Of a stretch of DNA of 43,724 bases, positions 17,887-25,464 are shown piece after piece. The first letter of the stretch is position 1. Each line of letters opens with the position of its first letter. The notes under the pieces are model-generated. The model saw only the letters and a list, made by a program, of their open reading frames with translations. It made no database searches and was not told where the DNA came from. The position numbers were made by a program, and so were the translations under genes. The stretch is taken from assembly GCA_003138975.1 (NCBI GenBank), contig PLHQ01000118.1, positions 1-43,724 of the forward strand, in the 5' to 3' direction. The DNA comes from Acidobacteriaceae bacterium (GTDB lineage: Bacteria; Acidobacteriota; Terriglobia; Terriglobales; Acidobacteriaceae).

Positions 17887-18861
17887 TTGAAAGTCAAGGT
17901 TTTCTACCACGATAAGTGTTTCGATGGAGCATCGTCGGCAGCGCTCTTCTCCCGCTTCTACCGCGAGCGCATTCGCAGCGATGTTGAGTTTGAGTTTTCC
18001 GGCCTGCTGCATCGCGCCGGAGCGCTCTTTGACGAATCTCACTTCGACGGCGACGAAAATGCCATCGTCGATTTCAAATATTCGAGTTCGCGGAAGATCA
18101 CGTGGTGGTTCGATCATCATGAGAGCGCGTTTCTTTCTTCGGCAGACGCCGCTCACTTTGAGCGTGACGAGAGCAACCGGAAGTTCTACGACCCGGCCTT
18201 TAAGTCCTGCACCAGTTTTATTGCCATGATCGGGCAGCAGCGTTTTGGATTCGATCCCGCTTCGGTGACCGATCTCGTTCATTGGACCGACGTCATCGAC
18301 GGTGCACTCTATCCCGACGCCACGACGGCGGTGGAGATGCAGGCGCCCGCGATGAAGTTGACCATGGTTATCGAATCGGCGCCAGATCAGGGATTTGTCC
18401 CGCACCTGATTCCTCTTCTCGCGACCAAGCCCTTGGCTGCCATTCTGGAAGAGCCGTTTGTGGCTCCGCTTTTGCCGCCGTTGCTCAAGCGCCACGAAAT
18501 CTCCGTCGAAATACTAAGGCAGCGCGCCGAGTGCACCGATGGCACGATCTTTTTCGATATCACGGACCAAGATTTGGAGGGCTACAACAAATTTGTTCCT
18601 TACTACCTGCATCCCGAATCCATTTATAGTGTGGGACTCAGCAAAAGCAGCTTTCGCGTGAAAGTGTCAGTGGGATCAAATCCCTGGGCCCCGGAAGAGC
18701 CGGTGGTTAACCTAGCGAAGATTTGTGAGCGCTACGGCGGCGGAGGACACGCGCGCGTGGGAGCTATATCGTTCAATGTGAACCAGCACGCAGCGGCGAT
18801 CAAAGCGTCCCGGGAAATCGTGAATGAGCTGCGCGCCGCGGTGCGATCTAGCAAACGCTGA
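17887..18861 (+). CDS. DHH/DHHA1 family phosphoesterase
   Basis: A 324-residue metal-dependent phosphoesterase of the family that includes oligoribonuclease NrnA and c-di-AMP hydrolases. The N-terminal motif FYHDKCFDGASSAALF holds the first acidic residues, IVDFKYSS supplies another, and WWFDHHES is the DHH motif. The C-terminal DHHA1-type motif is RYGGGGHARVGAISF. The TTG at 17887 is the likely start, with GGGGAA a few bases upstream, because the fold begins at once with KVKVFYHD; a TTG at 17830 would add 19 unlikely residues. The substrate (short RNA, phosphorylated nucleotide or cyclic dinucleotide) cannot be told. Confidence 0.85.
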   Translation: MKVKVFYHDKCFDGASSAALFSRFYRERIRSDVEFEFSGLLHRAGALFDESHFDGDENAIVDFKYSSSRKITWWFDHHESAFLSSADAAHFERDESNRKFYDPAFKSCTSFIAMIGQQRFGFDPASVTDLVHWTDVIDGALYPDATTAVEMQAPAMKLTMVIESAPDQGFVPHLIPLLATKPLAAILEEPFVAPLLPPLLKRHEISVEILRQRAECTDGTIFFDITDQDLEGYNKFVPYYLHPESIYSVGLSKSSFRVKVSVGSNPWAPEEPVVNLAKICERYGGGGHARVGAISFNVNQHAAAIKASREIVNELRAAVRSSKR

Positions 18862-18866
18862 GACCA

Positions 18867-19853
18867 TCACTGCACAGGAATACCGCTGGCGAGGCAGGTG
18901 GCGGGGTTGCCATCGGTCGAGTAGCGGATCGCCCCTGACTGATCGGCGCAGTAGGCGCGACGCCCGAAGCTGTTCCCTCCAGGAGCGGCCGCAAGACGGA
19001 ACCCTGTCGCGGGTCTTCCCGCGCATCCAGAGAGCGTGAAGACGTAGCCGAACCTTTTCCCGCTGGCAAGCCCGCTGGGGATCAACATGGCCTGGTGTTC
19101 ATTGGGCTCGCCGCCTCCGAAGCCATCCAGGTCAAAAAGTGTACAAGTATAGCCAACCGGGCGATACGTGGCGCTGTAGGCAATCTCGGCAGTTAGAATG
19201 GAGCGCATTGCCGCCAGTATTGAAGCGTCAAAGCCTCGAGTCAACATCGCCGGCTGGCTCTGGGCTGGCTGGCTCTGGGTTTGAATTGGGGCGCTCGCTG
19301 CGGTTCGTGACTTGATCCCTTCAGTCAGGCTCTTGAGGAAGTCAGGATCGGCCAGCGGCAGGCGGACGGTGACGAGAATCTCGTTCAGCTTCCAGACGCC
19401 AGATTCCATTTTCATGGCAAAAGTAATGCGAGGCATGAACGGAGTCCGTTGGAGTTGCTTGTCCTTGTAGGTTCGAAATGAGAGTTCGATGTTGTCGTCG
19501 TCGCCTTGCCGGGAATCACTTTCGACAACGACCTCAACTTTCTGACCAGTTTTAGGGTCGTCTGTGGCCAGCAAGACCGGACCGGTTTCAAAGGTTTCGA
19601 TTTGATTCCCGGTCGTGTGGAATTGGCTGGTTAGCATCGAATACTGCTGCAATGTCTTCAGCGCGCCGGACGTCTCCAGCGCGCTGAGAGTGGCCACAGG
19701 CAAGTGCTTTACGAAAGTTCCTGATGTTTTGATGGAGAACATCTCCATCAATGCCTGCCGGGCGGTTTGCGGGGCTGGAATTTCCGATGATTGCGCCCAC
19801 GCCGAAGCGGTAGCGAGCGCCGATAATATCAGCAGAGTTGCAAGCTTTCTCAT
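18867..19853 (-). CDS. Secreted protein with a type IV pilin-like C-terminal domain
   Basis: A 328-residue exported protein with the signal peptide MRKLATLLILSALATASAWAQ. The first half (about 30-200) is an unfamiliar domain (ARQALMEMFSIKTSGTFVKHLP, then FMPRITFAMKMESGVWKLNEI). After a Gln/Ser/Pro linker the C-terminal 120 residues look like the globular head of a pilin: LAAMRSILTAEIAYSATY, then GYVFTLSG, and RRAYCADQSGAIRYS. The methylated hydrophobic pilin helix is missing, so it cannot assemble as a pilin. It is convergent with the DHH gene, 5 nt apart. Confidence 0.7.
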   Translation of the reverse strand: MRKLATLLILSALATASAWAQSSEIPAPQTARQALMEMFSIKTSGTFVKHLPVATLSALETSGALKTLQQYSMLTSQFHTTGNQIETFETGPVLLATDDPKTGQKVEVVVESDSRQGDDDNIELSFRTYKDKQLQRTPFMPRITFAMKMESGVWKLNEILVTVRLPLADPDFLKSLTEGIKSRTAASAPIQTQSQPAQSQPAMLTRGFDASILAAMRSILTAEIAYSATYRPVGYTCTLFDLDGFGGGEPNEHQAMLIPSGLASGKRFGYVFTLSGCAGRPATGFRLAAAPGGNSFGRRAYCADQSGAIRYSTDGNPATCLASGIPVQ

Positions 19854-19971
19854 GATGCCTTCCGTGCCTTCCACGATCTTGCCATTAGGAACGAATCCTC
19901 TCCAGTTACGGACGTAAGGCCAGGAAACCGCGAGCCAGCCGTGGTACCCTGAGCATTGTTAGCGCTGCGGC

Positions 19972-20505
19972 ATGTCCTCGTCTGCAACGAAACCCGGTCT
20001 CCATCCCGCACAGCGGCGTCTCCTGCGGTTGGTGGCTTCCTTCGAATTCACCAAAGGTATTTTCGTTTTTCTGATCGGCTTGAGCGCGATCCTGCTCGTG
20101 CATAAGGACGCCTGGGTGATCGCAGAGAGCCTGCTGGCACTCTTGCACATAAGCACGGACCGGCACTCCGCACAACTGTTTCTCGATTTTGCCGACGACA
20201 TAACAGATGCTCGCTTGTGGACGGCAGTGCGGCTGGCATTCGCCTATTCCGCCCTTCGTTTTGCCGAGGCTTACGGTCTGTGGAAGCAACGCAGGTGGGC
20301 TGAATGGTTCGCCTTCGGATCCGGAACGCTACTCATACCGCTCGAAATCCGTGAACTAATGCGTGGCATCACGATCCTCCGCTCCGTCGTTTTTGTGGGC
20401 AATCTGATGATCGTTTTCTACATGCTTTACTTGTTGCGCTCGGGACGCAGGGGGGCCGCGCTTCCTTCTACTGGGGCGGAAACGCCTGCGGGAAGCGGCA
20501 AGTAG
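19972..20505 (+). CDS. DUF2127 family membrane protein
   Basis: A 177-residue protein with about four membrane segments. Family features are RLVASFEFTKGIFVFLIGL near the N-terminus, ALRFAEAYGLWKQRRWAEW in the middle, and LEIRELMRGIT. The His and charged residues near the membrane are conserved in DUF2127, whose function is unknown. It stands alone, divergent from the pilin-like gene. Confidence 0.8.
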   Translation: MSSSATKPGLHPAQRRLLRLVASFEFTKGIFVFLIGLSAILLVHKDAWVIAESLLALLHISTDRHSAQLFLDFADDITDARLWTAVRLAFAYSALRFAEAYGLWKQRRWAEWFAFGSGTLLIPLEIRELMRGITILRSVVFVGNLMIVFYMLYLLRSGRRGAALPSTGAETPAGSGK

Positions 20506-20578
20506 AGCCGAACGACTCTGGCGAAACGGGCCTCATTTATTTCATAATCTTAACGACAGACTGGTTTGCGGAGGGGTT

Positions 20579-21109
20579 ATGCGCATCTCCTTTTGTTGCA
20601 TGCTGATTGTACTTGCGTCCCTGGGAGCGACTTTTGGACAGGACACAAACTTTGCCACCGGCCCGCAGTATCTGATGAACTATGGCTCACCGTTGTTCGC
20701 ACGGCCGATTTCCACGCCATCGATATCATTGTCTGGACCACCGCTTGAGGTGGGTGCCAACACTGCCACCGGAGTCCTGATTGCCGGTGCGGAAAATCAG
20801 ACCGTCTTACGGCCTTTTCCGGACGCGCTACCCCAGGTAGACTTATTCCCTATCTATTACGGCGTGATTCCGGTTAACGTGATCGAGATCAGCTTCTCTG
20901 GAGCACGCGGGGAACTTTCCTCCCCCAATGAACTTCCTGTCACCATTTTGGACACCGGCGTCTGGCAGGTGACTACGGCGCAGGCTCTGCGCGAACGCGG
21001 CTATGGAGTGACTCTGGTTGAAGCGGCAGCATATGGCAAAGCACGGGTGCGGCACGCAACCCATGTTTACACGAATGCCGACATCGAGCGTCTGCACAGT
21101 GGGAGCTAG
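20579..21109 (+). CDS. Exported hypothetical protein
   Basis: A 176-residue product with a signal peptide (MRISFCCMLIVLASLGATFGQ) and a soluble remainder. GGAGGGG stands just before the ATG. The C-terminal region (LPVTILDTGVWQVTTAQALRERGYGVTLVEAAAYGK) looks like a Rossmann-like fragment, but no family is certain. Function unknown. Confidence 0.65.
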   Translation: MRISFCCMLIVLASLGATFGQDTNFATGPQYLMNYGSPLFARPISTPSISLSGPPLEVGANTATGVLIAGAENQTVLRPFPDALPQVDLFPIYYGVIPVNVIEISFSGARGELSSPNELPVTILDTGVWQVTTAQALRERGYGVTLVEAAAYGKARVRHATHVYTNADIERLHSGS

Positions 21110-21131
21110 AGAAGAAGAAGTTCCAGAAGCG

Positions 21132-21825
21132 TTACGGTATGACAGGGCTGACGGGATTGTCGCCGCGACATAGAGCCCAGCAGGTGAGTACGCCGATCGC
21201 GGCGACTCCAGCGCCCTTCGCCCAAGGGCTGTTCAGGATAGCTCCGTTGGCGCCCAGTCCTTCGGGAGGCTTAATCGGCGCCTCACAGTGTTCGTCTCGA
21301 GTTGCCTGCTCGCCTTCTCTTACGATGACATCGGATGATGTTCCCTTTTTGATCTCCGGAGGGCTGAGCCGTGTAATTGGATCTTGACGTCATTCTTGTA
21401 AGCCACTACTTTGACTTTTCCATCGACATCCGTCGTAATTGGGTTCGGTCTGAAGTTATGGGGCTCACAGTGATGCAGCCGATGATCACCTTCATTTCGC
21501 GTGCGGTATCCAGTTGCAGGCGACCATGGTCGAGGGTGAGTTCGTCGCCCTGGAATTGCACCACGGTTTCGGGTCGCACTTGGACGCTGGACCCCTCCGC
21601 ATCGATTCTCGCGCTGTAGCCTTGCTGCGTCTGGACGAGGGAGTCGGGGAAAATCGCGGACGTCTCAGGCGCTGGATCTCCATTGAGCCAAGTTCCTCCA
21701 TCACTGTGCAGCAGGGCACGGCCAGTGCCTTGCGCGATGAGTGATGAGGGCACAATGACGATCATCATGCGGCAAACGAGATTGCGCCATTTGAGCAAAG
21801 AAACTGCCGCCCTTTCTCCGCACAA
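21132..21825 (-). pseudogene. FecR-like exported protein, frameshifted twice
   Basis: The reading frame from 21825 gives GRALLHSDGGTWLNGDPAP, then SSVQVRPETVVQFQGDELTL and HGRLQLDTAREM, typical of acidobacterial FecR-like surface proteins. It breaks near 21425-21430. The next frame continues TTDVDGKVKVVAYKNDVKIQL, then a second shift near 21355-21365 leads to PPEIKKGTSSDVIVREGEQ, then KPPEGLGANGAI and a membrane-like end GAGVAAIGVLTCWALC with a stop at 21132. Joined, the pieces make one plausible protein of about 230 residues, so the gene is disrupted and not absent. Sequencing error is possible for either shift. Confidence 0.65.
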
Positions 21826-21916
21826 ACTCCTGCGTCAAGGGTAACTGGCGAAGTTACTGAGGACTATTGCCTTGCGTGATGATCCGTCGGGGACGGAGCG
21901 TCCCATCTATTGGCGA

Positions 21917-23383
21917 TTAGGCGCGGGCAAAATCGATGTAGCCGTGCTGCACGTCGGTGCGAATCAGTTTGACGCGGAGTTTATCTCCGACGTCGATGCC
22001 TTGGGCGCCTTGCGCCAATAATCCTTCCACATGAGGTTGCAGGGCGCGGACGAAGGTTCCATGCGGAGTGACGCCGGTGACAATGGCGTCGAAGATCGCG
22101 CCGATTCGATTTTGCATGGCGATGGCGGCGAGGCGCTTGGACATTTCGCGTTCGACCTTGCGCGCGGCATCTTCTTTCTGTGTGCAGTTGGCGGCGATTG
22201 CTGTGAGCTCATTTTCCGAGTAAGGATTGGGTTGGCCCGCGAGCACAGCCTTGATCAGGCGCTGGGTCACGATGTCAGGAAATCGGCGGTTGGGAGCGGT
22301 AGAGTGAGTGTAGTCCTGAACCGCAAGACCGAAGTGGCCAGGCGAGGGATCGCCGGGGCGTTCGAGGACGTATTCTCCGGGGCCGATTAACTTGATGACG
22401 GCTAGCGAGAGGTCAGCAAAATGATCGGGGTCGGACGCTTTGCGCTTCAGGAGAAAATCGTTGAGCGCTTTGGAATCAGGGTCGGGCGGAAGTTTCTCGC
22501 CGAAGGTTGCGGCGAGTTGAACAATTCGGTCCCAGCGCTCCGGCTGTTTCACGATGCGACGCAGCGATGAAACCTTTTCCAGCATCCGCGCCACCACGCC
22601 GTTGGCGGCGATCATGAAGTCTTCAATCAACTCGGTGGCATGATTCTTCTGCTGCTTCTCCATGTCGACTACCTGGTCATTCAATATCAGGGGACGGAGT
22701 TCGTCAGTCTGGAGGTTGAGCGCACCATTTGCAAAGCGCTGGTTTTTCAGCTTCTGCGCGATTTCGTTTTGCAGGCGAAGCTGTGCCTGCAGATCGGTGG
22801 AGGCCGCTACTTTGGCTGGTGCTGTTGCTGTGCCTTCCAGCCACGCTCCGACGGAGTTGTACTGGAGTTGTGCGCGGTTGCGAGCCAGGGCGCGATAGAC
22901 GTCGCTGGAAGTGACGTGGCCGCCGGCATCGGCCACGAATTCGATGACCACGCTTAAGCAGTCTTGATTTTCGAGCAGGGAAGTCTTGCCGGTGGAAAGC
23001 TCTTCCGGCAGCATGGGGAAATTTCGGACGCCGGCATAGACGGTTGTGGTTTCTCTGGCGGCGTGCTGATCGATGGCGGTTTGCTTAGGGACAAACGCGT
23101 CTACGTCGGCTATGCCTACGAGAACCTTCATGTCGCCGTTGGGCAGACGCTCTGCAACTTCGATCTGGTCGAGGTCGCGGGAGGTGTCGTTGTCGATCGA
23201 GGACCACAGAAGATTTCGGAGGTCGCGAACATCTTTCCCGGAGGCTATTTGTGGAGGATGCGCGCGCAGGTCCGTTAGCTGTTGCAGGACGGTGGGAGGG
23301 AAGTCGGGTTGAAATCCGTGTAGCCGCATGATTTCTTTTGCGGTGGCTTGCAGATCGAGGTGAGATGGATTGGCGTTGGGCAT
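21917..23383 (-). CDS. RNB-domain (RNase II/R-like) ribonuclease
   Basis: A 488-residue 3'-5' exoribonuclease-like protein. The RNB core starts with WSSIDNDTSRDLDQIEV near residues 50-66, the metal-binding acidic cluster. It continues through SLLENQDCLSVVIEF to HSTAPNRRFPDIVTQRLI, the RNA-binding and catalytic-Arg region. An S1-like segment (IFDAIVTGVTPHGTFVRALQPHVEGLL) closes the protein. It lacks the N-terminal cold-shock domains of RNase II and RNase R (usually 640-800 residues). In E. coli enzymes the motif ends D-x-D-D; here it is D-L-D-Q, so the fourth Asp is Gln. It may be a distinct subfamily still active, or have changed activity. Confidence 0.88.
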   Translation of the reverse strand: MPNANPSHLDLQATAKEIMRLHGFQPDFPPTVLQQLTDLRAHPPQIASGKDVRDLRNLLWSSIDNDTSRDLDQIEVAERLPNGDMKVLVGIADVDAFVPKQTAIDQHAARETTTVYAGVRNFPMLPEELSTGKTSLLENQDCLSVVIEFVADAGGHVTSSDVYRALARNRAQLQYNSVGAWLEGTATAPAKVAASTDLQAQLRLQNEIAQKLKNQRFANGALNLQTDELRPLILNDQVVDMEKQQKNHATELIEDFMIAANGVVARMLEKVSSLRRIVKQPERWDRIVQLAATFGEKLPPDPDSKALNDFLLKRKASDPDHFADLSLAVIKLIGPGEYVLERPGDPSPGHFGLAVQDYTHSTAPNRRFPDIVTQRLIKAVLAGQPNPYSENELTAIAANCTQKEDAARKVEREMSKRLAAIAMQNRIGAIFDAIVTGVTPHGTFVRALQPHVEGLLAQGAQGIDVGDKLRVKLIRTDVQHGYIDFARA

Positions 23384-23505
23384 GAGTTCGATAAGGAAGC
23401 GGGCCTAACGCGCGCATATTGTGTCGCAAAGAACGCGACACATCGCGCGGCTCGGCCAGATCCTTCGGCGACGAAAGGCATGTCGCCTCAGGATGACAAT
23501 CGACA

Positions 23506-24657
23506 TTATTCGGTGACCACCGCCTTCACCAGATTTCGCGGGCGGTCCACGTTACAACCTTTTTTCGTTGCTACGTAATAGGCGAAGAGTTGAAGCGGGA
23601 TCACTTCGACGATCGGCAGCAGCAGTTCCGGAGCGGCGGGGACGAAGAATACATCGTCGGAAATGCTGGTGATTTCGCGATCGCCCTCGGTGGCCACCGT
23701 CACCAGGCGGCCGTGCCTGGATCGAACTTCCTTCATAACCTCGAGAGTGCGGCGGTAGCGCAATACGGAATCAGGATCGTGCCGGTCGCAGGTGGCTAGC
23801 ACAACTACGGGAAGTTTTTCATCGACCAGCGCGTTCGGCCCGTGTTTCAGCTCTCCGGCGGGATAACCTTCGGCGTGCGCGTATGAGATCTCCTTGAGCT
23901 TGAGCGCGCCCTCACGCGCGATGGCGTAGTGAATGCCGCGTCCGAGATAGAGGAATTTTTCTGCGTGATACTGCTTGTCTGCGAATTGGGCGGCGAGATC
24001 GTCCCAAGCGCGGAGGTTGCGGTCAATGGCTTCGGGAAGCTGTAAGAGCCGATGGAGATAGGAGCGCGTAACCTCGGAGGTCATGCGGCCGCGCTTGCGC
24101 GCGAGGAACAATGCCATCAGGTAGAGAACGGTGACCTGGGTGGTGAAACTCTTGGTGGCGGGCACGGCGAGTTCGGGGCCGGCTCCGGTGATCAAAGCGG
24201 CACTCGCTTCACGAGGAATGGTAGCGTCTGCTACGTTGGAGACGGCGATAGTCTTGACGCCGCGGGTGAGTGCCTCGCGCTGTGCGGCGATAGTGTCCGC
24301 AGTTTCGCCGGATTGCGTGACCACCATTACGATGGGATCAACCGCGGCGTGCGTGGAGCGATAGCAGTACTCGCTGGCGTACTCCACGTCGACGGCGACG
24401 CCGGAAAGATCTTCGATCATGATCTCGCCGGCCAGTCCCGCGTGCCGGCTGGACCCGCTGGCGGCGATGATCAGCTTCTCGAAAGTGAGGAGTGCGCTCT
24501 CGATCGAATGCAGCGCGCCGGGAAAAAGAATGTCGTTCTGGAGGTGCCGGTCTACAGTTTTGGCAATGGCTTGAGGCTGTTCGTAGATCTCCCGACGCAT
24601 GGCGTGGGAAAAGTGGTCTGTTGCGATGTTCGAGGGGGCTCTAGTCGGATTCATCAT
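23506..24657 (-). CDS. SIS-domain sugar isomerase, GlmS isomerase-half homologue
   Basis: A 383-residue protein with two SIS domains homologous to the C-terminal half of glucosamine-6-phosphate synthase. Features are MRREIYEQPQAI at the start, AASGSSRHAG, VTQSGETADT, AYAHAEGYPAGELKHGPNAL (as SYAHAEGYPAGELKHGP) and the terminal NVDRPRNLVKAVVTE. The glutamine-hydrolysing N-terminal domain, which needs Cys1, is absent. It could be a deaminase/isomerase using free ammonia, as in related AgaS or NagB-II enzymes. I chose the ATG at 24657, though 24654 and 24732 are possible. A full GlmS may exist elsewhere. Confidence 0.85.
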   Translation of the reverse strand: MMNPTRAPSNIATDHFSHAMRREIYEQPQAIAKTVDRHLQNDILFPGALHSIESALLTFEKLIIAASGSSRHAGLAGEIMIEDLSGVAVDVEYASEYCYRSTHAAVDPIVMVVTQSGETADTIAAQREALTRGVKTIAVSNVADATIPREASAALITGAGPELAVPATKSFTTQVTVLYLMALFLARKRGRMTSEVTRSYLHRLLQLPEAIDRNLRAWDDLAAQFADKQYHAEKFLYLGRGIHYAIAREGALKLKEISYAHAEGYPAGELKHGPNALVDEKLPVVVLATCDRHDPDSVLRYRRTLEVMKEVRSRHGRLVTVATEGDREITSISDDVFFVPAAPELLLPIVEVIPLQLFAYYVATKKGCNVDRPRNLVKAVVTE

Positions 24658-24805
24658 GGGCTGCGGCGAGGGTAAATCATTAGCGGCGTGTCGGGCAAAC
24701 CTGCGTGGGCCGGTTAAAAGGGGGCTTGCCAAGTGGGCTGTCTATACCGGGTTGTTCAGGAGATGTTGCTCGGAATTGACATGAGATAATGGACCAACTC
24801 GCAGC

Positions 24806-24882
24806 GGCCCCGTAGCTCAGTTGGATAGAGCAGCGGTTTCCTAAACCGTTGGTCGGCGGTTCGACTCCGCCCGGGGCCCCCA
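24806..24882 (+). tRNA. tRNA-Arg (anticodon CCU)
   Basis: The acceptor stem GGCCCCG (24806-24812) pairs with CGGGGCC (24872-24878) and the CCA end is encoded (24880-24882). The D arm GCTCAGTTGGATAGAGC, anticodon stem GCGGT/ACCGT with loop TTCCTAA (anticodon 24840-24842) and T arm GGCGG-TTCGACT-CCGCC are all intact. It reads AGG. GATAAT at 24785-24790 is a possible -10 box. Its 3' end directly abuts an integrase relic, the usual position of an integration site. Confidence 0.97.
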
Positions 24883-24893
24883 TTTTCAACAAC

Positions 24894-25138
24894 TTACGAG
24901 GTGTGCCTTCTGGCTGTCCCGGGTTTGTCCCGTGTTAAGCTCCGATCGAGTTTGGAGATCGCTTTGCGCACGGCTTTCGGCAGAGTCTTAGCAAAGTGCT
25001 CTTGCGTGGTTCCAATGTCGGCGAGATGCAGAATCCTCTGAATGACATCATGCGGAATTCCGAGTTCGCGCAATTTGGTCGAGAGGCCTCGGGGCGGAAG
25101 GCGTGCCACCCGTACCAGCGCGGACCTTTCGTCCTCAA
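24894..25138 (-). pseudogene. Tyrosine recombinase (phage integrase) C-terminal relic
   Basis: Two overlapping frames join near 25090 into the C-terminal part of a tyrosine recombinase. GPRWYGWHAFR carries the HxxR pair, then RGLSTKLRELGIPHDVIQRI, LHLADIGTTQEHFAKTLPKA and KLDRSLT follow. The family expects R-H before ADI and a catalytic Tyr in the EHY position; here the His is replaced and the Tyr is Phe, so it is inactive even apart from the frameshift. The stop is 11 nt from the tRNA-Arg 3' end. This marks an old integration at that tRNA. Confidence 0.85.
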
Positions 25139-25171
25139 ATATCCGACGACAGCTCGGGCTGAGATTCTGAC

Positions 25172-25342
25172 GTGAAAGGTGTTGTGGTCACTAATGTTCC
25201 AGACGATTCATTCGCCGCAGATGCGAGCCTGCAGCGTGTAGATGTGATTGGGCAAATCAAGCGGCAACCTGTAAACTCCGTAGCTGACTATAAGCGTTTG
25301 ATCGGGCAAGCCGGAAAGCAGATACTCATCCTAACTTGTTAA
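25172..25342 (+). pseudogene. HtrA/DegP PDZ-domain relic
   Basis: From a GTG at 25172 the 56-codon frame reads GVVVTNVPDDSFAADASLQR, then VDVIGQIKRQPVNSVADY and KRLIGQAGKQILI before the stop. This is the end of the second PDZ domain of a DegP/HtrA periplasmic serine protease, where the family reads RGDVI instead of RVDVI. No protease domain is nearby. It is a fragment left beside the integrase relic and likely not expressed. Confidence 0.75.
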
Positions 25343-25464
25343 TCGCAGAGGCAACAATACTTTCCTGGTCGTACAGCCCGAACAGATCGCTCGATCAGAA
25401 TGATGCGGGCGGATCGAAGCGCTCGTAGCTTATAAGGGATGTGTGCGTCCAAGGAGGAATTCCT

